Shown here: positions 8,118 to 17,116 of the stretch, piece by piece
How positions within the stretch are numbered: position 1 is the stretch's first letter
Layout of the letters: each line of letters opens with the position of its first letter
From: Mesorhizobium sp. B1-1-8
GTDB taxonomy: Bacteria; Pseudomonadota; Alphaproteobacteria; Rhizobiales; Rhizobiaceae
Length of the DNA: 64,000 nt
NCBI RefSeq assembly: GCF_006442795.2
Contig: NZ_CP083956.1
Span: forward strand, 3,077,501-3,141,500
Reading direction: 5' to 3'
The notes under the pieces: generated by a model
Told to the model about the DNA's origin: nothing
The model's input: only the letters and a program-made list of their open reading frames with translations
Databases searched by the model: none
Position numbers and translations under genes: made by a program

Positions 8118-8635
8118 GATGGCCGACAAACCCGGGCTCTGGTCGTGTTCTGAAGTATTAGAAAATCTGAGGTCATCACCGTAAAGCCTAGATACGGGCG
8201 CCGCTTGGCATTTGCGCACGATTGTCCAAATTGTGCTTGGATCGTTCATTGCACTTGATGCGGATGGATGACCAAGCTGGAACTGGGTGCATCAATTCGC
8301 AGATGAGAAGGCAAGGTGGACGGTTCTACCGCAGGATGCCTGCTGACTGCGCCGGGACCAAGGAACCGAAACGTTCCTATTCAGCTCAGAAAGCTTCTCG
8401 AGGCCGAGCTTGGGAGCCGTTTGTCCGCTGCTGCGGCAATCCAGTGTTCACCGATTGCCGAGCAGTTCCCCAGAACCAGCAACTAGGGTTACAGATGAAA
8501 CCCTGCCGTTGATACGCCGATGCTAGGTCGCACGATGACGTATCAAAGCAGTGAATTTGTGTCCTACGTTGTCAACCATCTTGCGATTCCTCTGCTTTTG
8601 CGCGGGATGCGTGTGGCCAGCTAGCGAAATTGGCG
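8118..8635. other. intergenic stretch between divergent operons
   Basis: About 520 bases with no supported gene. A plus-strand open frame (8222-8512) has no recognisable content or ribosome binding site. It contains the inverted repeat listed separately at 8509-8546 and presumably the promoter of the minus-strand oxidoreductase operon. Confidence 0.5.
8509..8546. repeat. inverted repeat TTGATACG-N22-CGTATCAA
   Basis: Two perfectly complementary 8-base arms (8509-8516 and 8539-8546) separated by 22 bases. It may be a protein-binding site spanning two turns, in the region between the divergent oxidoreductase and sugar-binding genes. Function not shown. Confidence 0.35.
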
Positions 8636-8655
8636 TTATGTTTACGTTGACATAA
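8636..8655. promoter_or_regulatory. probable LacI-family operator overlapping the -35 box
   Basis: The 20-base element TTATGTTTACGTTGACATAA has symmetric outer arms TTATGT/ACATAA and a central ACGT; 16 of 20 positions are symmetric. A CG at the exact centre is typical of LacI/GalR-family operators. It overlaps the -35 box of the promoter at 8647-8676, so binding would block RNA polymerase. The LacI regulator encoded at 9924-11084 is the natural candidate to bind it. Confidence 0.6.
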
Positions 8656-8676
8656 AAAAGCGTCGATCCCTACGAT
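8647..8676 (+). promoter_or_regulatory. sigma-70 type promoter for the sugar-binding protein / lacI-type pair
   Basis: A perfect TTGACA (8647-8652) and TACGAT (8671-8676) are separated by 18 bases. The predicted transcript starts near 8683, where an inverted repeat GCCGC/GCGGC (8684-8688, 8695-8699) could form a 5' hairpin. The first gene begins at 8860, leaving a leader of about 175 bases. Confidence 0.65.
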
Positions 8677-8859
8677 CGAAATAGCCGCCAAAGAGCGGCG
8701 GCAAGGCTGCTAAATGTGCAGTGAGCCTCTTGCTCGCGGTGCCGAGGAGCGTCGTTCTTTTGATCGTTCCGCGCTGCGGCTTTGAATTGCTACTTACGCT
8801 CTTTAACGCCGTCCAACCACTGTTCGGCTAAAAGAGATCAGCAGTTGCAGGAGCCTGCG

Positions 8860-9894
8860 ATGATGAAAGAGCTAACAAAGGGGTCGGGGGCGAAGGGGGC
8901 GCGTGGCATCGTCGGATACTCGCTGCTGGCAGGCCTCTCCATGCCTTCACTCACCCGCCACGCCTCCTCCCATAAGCGCATCATTATTAGCTACATCAAT
9001 CCTTCAGTCGCTAACCAAGGCTGGATTGTGATCGGGCAGGGGGCAAAGGACGCTGCGATGCAACGTGGTGTCGAACTGCGCACATACGGCCCATCGCAGG
9101 GGGGCGACGTCGCCGGGCAGGTCTCGGTAACACAGGATCAAATAGCCGCTGGAGTCCAGGCTTTGGTAATCGCGCCGGTCAACAGTTCTGCCCTTGTGAT
9201 GGTCGTCAAAGAAGCGAACGCGGCAAAAATCCCGGTGGTCAATCTCGACTCGAGCATCGACGGCGGAGAGTTGGCCTCCTTTGTCGCCACGAACAACTAC
9301 GAGGCGGCGAGCATTCAAGCCAAGGCAGTCGCTGACCTCATAGGCGCTAGGGGAAAGGTTGTCCTGATCAACGGGTCGCAAGTCTATTCCACTGGCCGCG
9401 ACCGTCGCAACGGCTTCGTTGACACAATGACGATTTGCTACCCCCACGTCGACATCGTAGAGGTGCAGACTGATTGGAGCGCCGGTCAAGCGCAGCAAGG
9501 CCTGCGTGCCGTACTGTCGTCGAATTCGGACATCGTCGCAATCGCGAACGCCTGGGATGGGGCCACGGTTGCGGCAGCTTCGGTGCTTTCTGAGCGGAAA
9601 TCCGGGGAGCGGATAGTATTAGTGGGCTTTGACGGCGCTGGTGACGCCATTGCTCTGATGAAGCAGGGCAAGGTGGCCGCCATTGTAGCCCAACGGTTGT
9701 ACAAGATGGGCTATACTGCGGTGGACACTGCAGTGAACGCCGCATGCGGCGAAAAAGTAAGAGCTCGCATTGATACGGGCTCCATTTTGCTAACCCCGCA
9801 GACTGTTGATGGCTTCGTCGAGGACAATCCGCACATGATGCGAGTTCATAGAGAAGGTGTCAAACCGTTGAGAATGAACAAAGCCCCAGCTTAA
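8860..9894 (+). CDS. periplasmic sugar-binding protein, RbsB type (orphan)
   Basis: The start at 8860 follows a CAGGAG ribosome binding site. After an N-terminal segment (GYSLLAGLSMPSL) that could be a weak export signal without a clear AxA site, the protein follows the periplasmic-binding-protein-like I fold: RIIISYINPSVANQGWIVIG, VQALVIAPVNSSAL, KIPVVNLDSSIDGG, NNYEAASIQAKAVAD, GRDRRNGFVD, IAIANAWDGATVAAA and VLVGFDGAGDAI. This is the class that delivers sugars or related small molecules to CUT2-type ABC importers. No permease or ATPase gene is next to it; a LacI regulator follows 30 bases downstream. It may feed a distant transporter or act as a sensor. Confidence 0.85.
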   Translation: MMKELTKGSGAKGARGIVGYSLLAGLSMPSLTRHASSHKRIIISYINPSVANQGWIVIGQGAKDAAMQRGVELRTYGPSQGGDVAGQVSVTQDQIAAGVQALVIAPVNSSALVMVVKEANAAKIPVVNLDSSIDGGELASFVATNNYEAASIQAKAVADLIGARGKVVLINGSQVYSTGRDRRNGFVDTMTICYPHVDIVEVQTDWSAGQAQQGLRAVLSSNSDIVAIANAWDGATVAAASVLSERKSGERIVLVGFDGAGDAIALMKQGKVAAIVAQRLYKMGYTAVDTAVNAACGEKVRARIDTGSILLTPQTVDGFVEDNPHMMRVHREGVKPLRMNKAPA

Positions 9895-9923
9895 TCGTTA
9901 TTCTAACCGGCGACGATCAGACG

Positions 9924-11084
9924 GTGTCTAACCGTGAAGCGGCCATCGCCCTGGCTACGCGGACTGCTCAACGGGACATCGAACCGGTGAAATCGAGCAA
10001 ATTTCCAAGGCTAACCGGCAAAACAGGAGAGACCGGGGTTGCGAAACCTCTGCAGCGAGCCACGATGCGTGACGTGGCAGCGTTAGCGGGCGTTAGCATC
10101 AAGACGGTGTCGCGAGTTATCAATGGCGAAAAATACATATCTGACGCGATCGCGAAGAAGGTCAACGAGGCCGTTCACCGCCTCAACTACCGGCACAATT
10201 TGGCCGCAAGCCAATTACGTGCGGGAGCCAACTCCTTTGCTGTCGGCGTTATTCTGGTTGATATATCCAACCCATTCTCGGCTGCCGTGCACCGGGCGGT
10301 AGAGGATGTGTTTCGCGAAGCCGGAGTGGCTGTCCTGCTCGCCTCGACCGACGAAGAAGCGGAGCGAGAATGGGCGGCTGTTCACGCCTTCTCGAGGCGT
10401 CGCGTCGACGGCCTGGTGATCATGCCGGCGAGCCATGACCAAGCCTATCTCAAATCCGAAATCGAAGCAGGAACGCATATAGTTTTCATCGACAGGCCAC
10501 CGGCTTTCCTCAATGTCGACTTCGTCGTTTCGGATAACCGAAGAGGCGCGAGAAGTGGGGTCGATCATCTGATCCGTTTTGGTCACCGCCGCATCGGCTT
10601 TATTGGCGATCGGCCTATGGTCTCCTCATCACAATTGCGCTTCGAAGGCTATGAAGACGCGCTGGCCGCCGCAAATATCGACATGGACGCTTCCATCGTC
10701 TGTAAGGGTTTCGCCGATGCTTCGGCCGCGCAAAGAGCCACGGAAGACCTCCTGTCGCGCGATTCCACCATGACTGCGCTCTTCGTAGCGCAGAACGCCC
10801 TTTGCGCGCCCGCAATTCGCGCACTCCGCTCCCTCGGTAAGGGACCGAATGTGGCCGTTGTCGGCTTTGACGGTTTCGACGGCGCGGATCTTATTGAACC
10901 GGGTCTCACAGTCATCGCGCAGAATCCTGCACTGATGGGTCGAACTGCGGCCTGTATCCTTTTGAAACGCATGAAAGGCGGGAGCCCTGAGCCACATGCG
11001 CGAATGCTCGATACACACCTGATTGCCCGGGGTTCAGGCGAAATTCGCGGCCCATTCTTGCGCGACAGCCTATTGGTGACCTGA
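9924..11084 (+). CDS. LacI-family transcriptional regulator
   Basis: The helix-turn-helix lies at about residues 47-67 (ATMRDVAALAGVSIKTVSRV, then INGEKYISDA), followed by the hinge (NYRHNLAASQLRAGANSFAV) and a periplasmic-binding-protein-like ligand domain (VGVILVDISNPFSAAVHRA, FIDRPPAFLNVDFV, GHRRIGFIGDRPM, VAVVGFDGFDGADLIEPGLT). The GTG at 9924 gives an unusually long 46-residue leader before the HTH, so a later start is possible. It is co-oriented with and close behind the sugar-binding gene; ligand probably the same compound. The operator at 8636-8655 is its likely target. Confidence 0.9.
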   Translation: MSNREAAIALATRTAQRDIEPVKSSKFPRLTGKTGETGVAKPLQRATMRDVAALAGVSIKTVSRVINGEKYISDAIAKKVNEAVHRLNYRHNLAASQLRAGANSFAVGVILVDISNPFSAAVHRAVEDVFREAGVAVLLASTDEEAEREWAAVHAFSRRRVDGLVIMPASHDQAYLKSEIEAGTHIVFIDRPPAFLNVDFVVSDNRRGARSGVDHLIRFGHRRIGFIGDRPMVSSSQLRFEGYEDALAAANIDMDASIVCKGFADASAAQRATEDLLSRDSTMTALFVAQNALCAPAIRALRSLGKGPNVAVVGFDGFDGADLIEPGLTVIAQNPALMGRTAACILLKRMKGGSPEPHARMLDTHLIARGSGEIRGPFLRDSLLVT

Positions 11085-11207
11085 CGCCAAGCTGTTGCGA
11101 CGTATCGAACAGGTCAGCAAAATCGTCCTCTCTCGAGCATCGCCCGCAGAATTCATAGTCGACCAAATATTGGCCACCGGGCACGCTTGTTGGATGCGAT
11201 GGTCGGC

Positions 11208-11230
11208 CTGTCACCCTCTCGAAGTGACAG
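11208..11230. terminator. possible bidirectional hairpin between convergent genes
   Basis: CTGTCAC (11208-11214) and GTGACAG (11224-11230) form a perfect 7-bp stem with a 9-base loop at the stop codon of the AraC gene, between convergent lacI- and araC-type genes. No T-run follows, so an intrinsic terminator role is only possible. Confidence 0.35.
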
Positions 11231-12161
11231 CACGCCTCCACCGGGCAGGGCTATCACCAACAACTCGAACAAATGCTCGGGTAAAGGACGCTTGATCAGA
11301 AAAGCCGGATTGTATCGCAACATCCACTATCGGGCTGGCGCTCATCATCATCAGCGCCTTCGCATGATCGATCCGACGTTCGAGTAGCCAGCGATAAGGT
11401 GACCGGTTGAAGCTTTTTCGGAAGGCACGGGTAAAGTGACTCACTGACAGTCCACACTCGCGCGCCAATTCGGACAAATGAAGATTCCCGTTAAGTCGCG
11501 CCGCAATCAGTTCGGCGGCACGCCTCGCTTGCCAAGGTGCCAGCCCGCCACCCTTTCTCACCCTCAAAGGTGGAAGGCCTCCATAGGTTCGGAGCACGTG
11601 CGCACCAAGGACAAGGCTGAACTGATCCAGCGCAAGAGAGAGGTTCCAATCCTGCGACTCAACAAAGGGAAGCACGTGGCGCGTCAACTGTGCGAGCACG
11701 ATATCGTGCTCGCACATTGCGAACTTATACGAGCCCAAGGGTTCTATTCCATGATCTCTGGCTATCTCGTCGAGCCCCTCTCTTGGGACGTGGTAATGCA
11801 CATAATCAAAGCCGGCACCAACCCAGGCGACCGGGTCCGACTGAAGGTCCATTACGATGGTCCGGAGCGACGGAATAAAGGGGACGTCAATCGCCTTTCC
11901 GTCGATCCATAGCTCGTAGGCCCTCAAGGGGACCGGAAGGATTGCAACCGAGATAAGGAGCGCAGCTTCGCTGGGAACGCGCGTCGTGCGATCTGGGGTG
12001 CCGGTGCTGGATTGCAGGCGGGTGACGGCGAAAGGATTTCCCCCCGGCCACTCAACAGAGACTTGATCGCTTTCCTGTAGATGGAAATGACTGGCGAGAT
12101 TTTCCCCAAAGGCACCCGATCTGTTGGGCGAATCGTGCAAGACATCGATCGGATGGCTCAT
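11211..12161 (-). CDS. AraC-family transcriptional regulator (316 aa)
   Basis: The C-terminus has both helix-turn-helix units (LSELARECGLSVSHFTRAFR and IVDVAIQSGFSDQASFTRAF) and ends GDSPARWRRAVTSRG. Upstream of them GGLAPWQARRAAELI is the linker shared with the other AraC proteins of this window. The N-terminal domain (residues 1-200) has no recognised ligand. The start at 12161 (MSHPIDVLHDSPNRSG) is preferred over a frame extending to 12413 because the extension lacks domain character and would reach the divergent regulator's start. Divergent from the AraC gene at 12418. Confidence 0.85.
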   Translation of the reverse strand: MSHPIDVLHDSPNRSGAFGENLASHFHLQESDQVSVEWPGGNPFAVTRLQSSTGTPDRTTRVPSEAALLISVAILPVPLRAYELWIDGKAIDVPFIPSLRTIVMDLQSDPVAWVGAGFDYVHYHVPREGLDEIARDHGIEPLGSYKFAMCEHDIVLAQLTRHVLPFVESQDWNLSLALDQFSLVLGAHVLRTYGGLPPLRVRKGGGLAPWQARRAAELIAARLNGNLHLSELARECGLSVSHFTRAFRKSFNRSPYRWLLERRIDHAKALMMMSASPIVDVAIQSGFSDQASFTRAFVRVVGDSPARWRRAVTSRG

Positions 12162-12417
12162 GTGGGAGACCCCGTAACCTGAACCGAAACGGCGCAAAGA
12201 TATCAAAGAATCGCTTGCGGCGCAGCCGAAATGGAAAAAACTGATCCCTTCGGCCAAAAATGATAAAATCGGTAAAGACGTTGGCTTCGTTAAGTACCTA
12301 TCGATGGGGGCGTTCGGGAAACGCGCATCGGTCCGCGGCCTATCGCTTTCGAAAACTGGATAGGGCTTTGCCACCACGCTGCTCGGTTTAGCGCCCGCGT
12401 GACTGTGAGACATCGTT

Positions 12418-13350
12418 ATGGCCGGTCCTCGATCCCCGCTCCCTCCGGCAGGCGTCTATGGTCGGACGCTTGGGGAGAGAATTGGAGTCGAAGAGGCGCC
12501 GGCCATCCTAACAAGGTCGTTGCCGCGAGCGGAAATCGGTCTAACCGAAATTCAAGTGGTTCGACCGATTGGGCGATTGTCTGACCCACTACCGCGGATC
12601 GACGCCTTTATGATCGCCTTTATGCTAAGTGACCTACCCAACAACTCCTATTGGGAGGGGGGCCGGGAGGTTTCGTCATACTCTCTGCGGGAAGGCATGA
12701 CCACGGTTCATGATCTGAGGCGGGAACCGTCGCAGATGGTCGACAAGCCGTTCCATAGTCTTTTGTTTTATCTACCATCAGTGGCTCTCAATGCGCTGGC
12801 AGACCAAGCCAATGTGCCGCGCATTGACGAGCTTCGGTACAAGCCTGGGGTTGGCCTGTTAGATGAGACGGTTAGGCACCTTAGCTTGGCGCTGCTGCCG
12901 GCACTTAGAGCGCCTGAACAGGTGAACCAATTGTTCATTGATCATGTCATGCTCGCCTTTGCAATTCACACCGCGCAAACTTACGGTGGAATGCAGACCC
13001 TGATCAAGCCGCTTAGGGGGGGGCTCGCTGCATGGCAGGAGCGACTTTCAAAGGACATGATCAACAGCGATCTCGCCGGCTCGGTGTCACTGCGCGACAT
13101 TGCCAGTGCATGCGGACTGTCCGAAAGCCATTTCTCTCGGGCATTCCGCAGATCCACCGGCTTGGCTCCGCATGCATGGCTACTTCACGCACGGGTAGAA
13201 GCCGCGAAAGAAATGCTTCGGAAGCGGGAGGGATCGCTGTTGGAGATTGCACGTGCGTGCGGCTTCGCGGATCAAAGCCACTTCTCTCGTGTGTTTACAC
13301 GTCGCGTGGGTCAGAGCCCCGGGAGTTGGCGCAAAGCAATCATTGATTGA
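12418..13350 (+). CDS. AraC-family transcriptional regulator, paralogue of the one at 3382-4314
   Basis: A 310-residue protein with the double helix-turn-helix (LRDIASACGLSESHFSRAFR; LLEIARACGFADQSHFSRVF) and the end RVGQSPGSWRKAI. It aligns without gaps by eye to the 3382-4314 protein along its length, sharing long blocks such as FRRSTGLAPH and IARACGFADQSH. The two presumably arose by duplication and may recognise similar DNA. The gene is divergent from another AraC gene over a 256-base shared upstream region. Target genes are not obvious. Confidence 0.9.
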   Translation: MAGPRSPLPPAGVYGRTLGERIGVEEAPAILTRSLPRAEIGLTEIQVVRPIGRLSDPLPRIDAFMIAFMLSDLPNNSYWEGGREVSSYSLREGMTTVHDLRREPSQMVDKPFHSLLFYLPSVALNALADQANVPRIDELRYKPGVGLLDETVRHLSLALLPALRAPEQVNQLFIDHVMLAFAIHTAQTYGGMQTLIKPLRGGLAAWQERLSKDMINSDLAGSVSLRDIASACGLSESHFSRAFRRSTGLAPHAWLLHARVEAAKEMLRKREGSLLEIARACGFADQSHFSRVFTRRVGQSPGSWRKAIID

Positions 13351-13379
13351 CACGTTCATGGTTGCTCAGCTTTGCCACA

Positions 13380-13394
13380 TGCCGCTCTGCGGCA
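13380..13394 (+). terminator. short hairpin after the AraC gene
   Basis: TGCCGC-TCT-GCGGCA forms a perfect 6-bp stem with a 3-base loop, 30 bases after the stop of the plus-strand AraC gene. No T-run follows, so the terminator role is uncertain. Confidence 0.35.
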
Positions 13395-13516
13395 GGTAGC
13401 CACGCCACCTACTGTCAATGCCCGAGATCACTGACGGCATGAAACCAGCCTCGGGAGCTAGCGCTTCAGGGGGAGAAGAGCGGTTGGTCGTCATGGCAGT
13501 TCGACAGCTACTGCTT

Positions 13517-13840
13517 TTAGGCGATTCTTTGAGTTGACGTTGAAACCGGCGCTTCGCTGCTGAGCAGGTTGTGAGCCGCTCTAATACGAACGCGGACCAC
13601 GGCGAGGCCGATGAGCTCGCCGAGCCGTCCATCCAGAACCGTCTTCGCCATAAAGGTGCCGAACCCCCTGACTTCCTGGATATTAACAGTGGGAGGCATA
13701 AACAATTCCTGTCTCGCCGTGACCACGTCGGTAAGTGCGGGTGCACGATAACGCAGCGCTGCGCGTACAGCGTCCTCTAGCTCGTCTGGCCGTTCGACGC
13801 AAAAACCGGAAGCAAAGAAGCAAACAATGCAGCTTTCCAA
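13517..13840 (-). pseudogene. C-terminal remnant of a thiamine-diphosphate enzyme (PoxB / pyruvate oxidase type)
   Basis: The visible 107 residues include VERPDELEDAVRAALRYRAP, ALTDVVTARQELFMPPT and VRGFGTFMAKTVLDGRLGEL. These match the very C-terminal end of pyruvate oxidase/dehydrogenase-type TPP enzymes (v.dP.el..al..al...gPalvdVvt...el.mPP.i....a.Gf..y..k.vl.G...e.idla), proteins normally of about 570-600 residues. The remaining 80 percent, including the TPP-binding motif, is absent: homology stops near 13815 and the next gene's stop codon lies at 13854. A deletion or insertion junction must lie there. Confidence 0.65.
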
Positions 13841-13853
13841 ACAGCGGCCGCTC

Positions 13854-16715
13854 TCACGCCCTCGAAACGATATAGTTGCTGCTCGTCATCCTTAGCTCGT
13901 CGAGCAGGCGTTTCGCCTTTAGCATGTCCGGTGTGCCGAAGCCTTCTGTGAAGCGCCCATACACCACTTCAAGCGCGTTCACTGCCTCTCTCTCTCGCCG
14001 ATGAATGACGCTGGACTTCCCGAAACTAATCGTAGAGCGAAGCTCCCAAGAGAGCGCGCCTTGACGATGCGCAAGAGCGCCCGCGCGCTGGTAGAGATCG
14101 GCCCCAGCGTTCCAGTCTCCGGACGCCTCCGCTACCACGCCCTTGACGCGAAGAATTTCGGCGGTGCACCAGTGCTCGGGGTCATTGATGTCGTCTCCGT
14201 CGTTCTGTCGAAGGAACCATTCAGCATCTGCAATTCGCCCCTCTCTAACAGCCGCCTCAGCGAGCTCAGTCCTAATGATCGGGTGGAAGACGCGGTAGTG
14301 CGATGCCTCCTGAAGCCGCAAGCCCTCCTCTACAATCCTGCGCCCTTCGTGGAAACGACCGCGACGGGTCTGGCAAAGGCCGAGGATGGAAAGCCCAAAT
14401 CCTTGACACTGAGGGATTCCATGTAACTCGGAGTGTTCAACGAGTGCTACCATATCAGCTTCGATCTTTTCGATGTCCGATCCGATGAAGTACTGGCTAA
14501 AACCGCACCACATCATGGCGACCGCAAACGGCAGTGGAAATTCGAATGACTCAGCCGTAGATACTGCTTCGCGGCTGGTCCGGAGGGCTTGTTCAGGGAA
14601 TCCGGTCAGCCATAACAGGCATGAGCTACAGCCTAGGCTATCCAGTCTCCGGTCGTAACTAGTGTCCTTCAACATTATCAGTTTCGACGGCTCTGTATCC
14701 GCATCGATGAATCGTCCGAAATGCCCAATTGCCTCTTCAAGTCGTCCTAGGAATAATTTCGATTGCCCCACCATCCATTCTGCATGGCCGACCGCACCGG
14801 GGGCTTCGGTGCCCCGGGCTATGTTGAGGCATTTCTCCGCTGCAAGAAGCGACGCCGCATAGCGCGGCACGCGAATCAGGCGTGCCCATAATGCGCGGCT
14901 CCATTCCATCTGGCTTTTCGTGTCGCCAAGACTGACGGCGAGGCTGAAGACTTTGTTCCAAATGGGTTCGAACTCGGCTATCTCGCGCCCGATGAACAGC
15001 AATGTTATCGCGAGCGGCATATAGATTTCCAACTGCTCCGACTGCGACGCGCGGGTATTGTTCAGCGCGTCGGATGCTATCTTCATCCAGTCATAGCATT
15101 CGGTCAAAAGTCCCAAGCCGAGCCAGGTCGTTGCCGATGCCCGCGCCAACTGAACTCCCAAGTCGGGATCGCCCTTAGGGCCAAACGACCAATGAAGCGC
15201 CGTTCGAATGTTATCTATTTCCGTAGCCAGTGCGCGGGGGGATCGATCACCGCTAGCGTTTTCTGCCAACAGATCTCGATAGTAGATCGCATGTCGCTCC
15301 TGCAAAGCGTGCATTTCATCGACCTGCAGCAGCAGCTTCGAGGCCGCATAGGTACGCGTGATGTCCAGTAGACGATAGCGGACAATAGGCCCTGAAGAGT
15401 ATGCGGAGACCAGGAACTTTTCGCACAGACCCCCGACTGCCGCGACGACCTGTTCGGTCCCAAGATCGCTTTGGACCACCCGTTTTGCGGCTTCCAGAGT
15501 AAAGCTGCCGGCAAAAGTCGACAGTTGCCGCAAGACCATACGCTCGGCTTCCGACAGTAGATTGTGACTCCAGTCAAGCATCGCATTGATGGTTTGCTGG
15601 CGAGCCGGCGCTGTTCGGCGTCCAGACCAGTGCAGCGCAACCTGACTGCTGAGCAGCGACGCCGTATTGCGAATGCCGTAGACCGCGACGCGGGCAGCAG
15701 CGAGTTCAATAGCTAGTGCGATACCTCCGAGCTCACGACACATTCCTCCGACTATTCGCGCATCCTCATCGGTGAGTGCATCACCGAAACCCGCCGTCCC
15801 AACGCGATCACAAAATAATCGTGCAGCTGGGTATGCAAGTACTTGGGTTGCCGTAAGCGCTCCATTCGCCGGCGGGCTGACCAGCGGATGCAACAGATGA
15901 ACTTGTTCCCCTTCAGCTCGTAACGCCTCGCGGCTGGTTGCGAGAATGTGGAGATGCGGTGTTCCCGCGACGAGGCGCTCTGCGATAACCGCGGCCGTCT
16001 CGATCAGGTGTTCGCAGTTGTCGAGAATAAGTAGGACGCGCTTATCGCGAAGGTGTGCGATGAGTTCGGGAATCGGATCTTCAGATCGAATTGACAGGCG
16101 GAAGGCTGATGTGATCGTTGTAGCCACGACTTGCGGTGAGCCAATCGCACTGAGTTCAACAAAGCAAATTGCTCCAAGAAACTCTTCTAGAAGCAGGTGG
16201 GCGACGGACAGTGCCGCGATAGTCTTGCCTACGCCCCCAGCCCCAACGACCGTGACAAATTTCTTTGAAAGCAGCTTCTCGCATATCTCTTTCACATCTT
16301 CGTCTCTTCCCACCATCGCCGTCAGCGGGGAGGGCAGGTAATACACTGGTTCGATTGAGAATTCCGCCCTTTCCTCGGTCATGGTTCGGGAGGTCGGCGC
16401 GACGAGGCTATAGCCTCGGCCCCGCGCGTTCCTTAGATAACGCGTACCGTCACAGTTGAGCGTTTTACGCAGGGCGGCAATGTGCACGCGAAGGCTGACG
16501 TCCTCTACAAAGACGTTAGGCCATACCTTGGCGATTATTTCCTTCTGACTGACCACCTCACCAGCCCTGTCGGCGAGTACAATCAGAATATCGAGGGCGC
16601 GACTGCCTAACTTGATCGTCTCGCCATCCTTCGTCAGGCGACGTTGTGATGGGAAGAGCCGGAATGCACCAATGGAGACGACCTCAGACGCCGGCGGAAT
16701 ATGCGGTCCATGCAT
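13854..16715 (-). CDS. winged-helix / NTPase / TPR signal-integrating regulator (953 aa)
   Basis: Residues 1-110 form an OmpR/PhoB-type winged helix (IGAFRLFPSQRRLTKDGETI, KLGSRALDILIVL, AALRKTLNCDG, YLRNARGRGYSLV). An NB-ARC/STAND-like NTPase follows with P-loop VVGAGGVGKTIAAL near residue 160 and Walker B VLLILDNCEHLIETAAVI near 230, plus HILATSREALRAEGEQVHLL. The rest (about 450-940) is helical and TPR-like. Proteins of this design bind DNA and respond to an unknown signal through the NTPase; they are common in Rhizobiales. It probably regulates neighbouring genes, but no target is evident. The stop lies 14 bases from the broken TPP gene. Confidence 0.85.
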   Translation of the reverse strand: MHGPHIPPASEVVSIGAFRLFPSQRRLTKDGETIKLGSRALDILIVLADRAGEVVSQKEIIAKVWPNVFVEDVSLRVHIAALRKTLNCDGTRYLRNARGRGYSLVAPTSRTMTEERAEFSIEPVYYLPSPLTAMVGRDEDVKEICEKLLSKKFVTVVGAGGVGKTIAALSVAHLLLEEFLGAICFVELSAIGSPQVVATTITSAFRLSIRSEDPIPELIAHLRDKRVLLILDNCEHLIETAAVIAERLVAGTPHLHILATSREALRAEGEQVHLLHPLVSPPANGALTATQVLAYPAARLFCDRVGTAGFGDALTDEDARIVGGMCRELGGIALAIELAAARVAVYGIRNTASLLSSQVALHWSGRRTAPARQQTINAMLDWSHNLLSEAERMVLRQLSTFAGSFTLEAAKRVVQSDLGTEQVVAAVGGLCEKFLVSAYSSGPIVRYRLLDITRTYAASKLLLQVDEMHALQERHAIYYRDLLAENASGDRSPRALATEIDNIRTALHWSFGPKGDPDLGVQLARASATTWLGLGLLTECYDWMKIASDALNNTRASQSEQLEIYMPLAITLLFIGREIAEFEPIWNKVFSLAVSLGDTKSQMEWSRALWARLIRVPRYAASLLAAEKCLNIARGTEAPGAVGHAEWMVGQSKLFLGRLEEAIGHFGRFIDADTEPSKLIMLKDTSYDRRLDSLGCSSCLLWLTGFPEQALRTSREAVSTAESFEFPLPFAVAMMWCGFSQYFIGSDIEKIEADMVALVEHSELHGIPQCQGFGLSILGLCQTRRGRFHEGRRIVEEGLRLQEASHYRVFHPIIRTELAEAAVREGRIADAEWFLRQNDGDDINDPEHWCTAEILRVKGVVAEASGDWNAGADLYQRAGALAHRQGALSWELRSTISFGKSSVIHRREREAVNALEVVYGRFTEGFGTPDMLKAKRLLDELRMTSSNYIVSRA

Positions 16716-17116
16716 TGACTAGACATTGCACATTGCGAATGGCCTCATTTGCGGTAGCGCCAATTCATCGAGCGAGCGGCGCTGCGCGAGCCACCCAAAC
16801 TAGTCCCTTCCTTTTGAGTCGCTCGCATCTGGACAGGCTCAGCGGCACATTAGGACAGGCGCACCAATCCGAGCGAGGAAAGACGCCCATTCATGTAATT
16901 TTTGGCCCGATTTGTACCAAAAAAGCCTGGACCGTACACACTGAGCATCACGTGCATATCATTTCGCGGGCACCCGGCGGAGCCAATGCAAGAGAATAGC
17001 CGCGATAAACATGCCTGATTTGCAAACTGCTCGCATCGTGGGCGTAATGTGAGGGTCGAAGAGAGCTCCTCATATTCGCTTCAATCTTGGTCGGGTGTGC
17101 GGCTATTGCAAGACAG
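16716..17116. other. 400-bp intergenic stretch
   Basis: No supported gene. A plus-strand open frame (16646-16999) overlaps the start of the winged-helix gene and has no domain character. The region should contain the promoter of the minus-strand regulator at 13854-16715. Confidence 0.4.
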
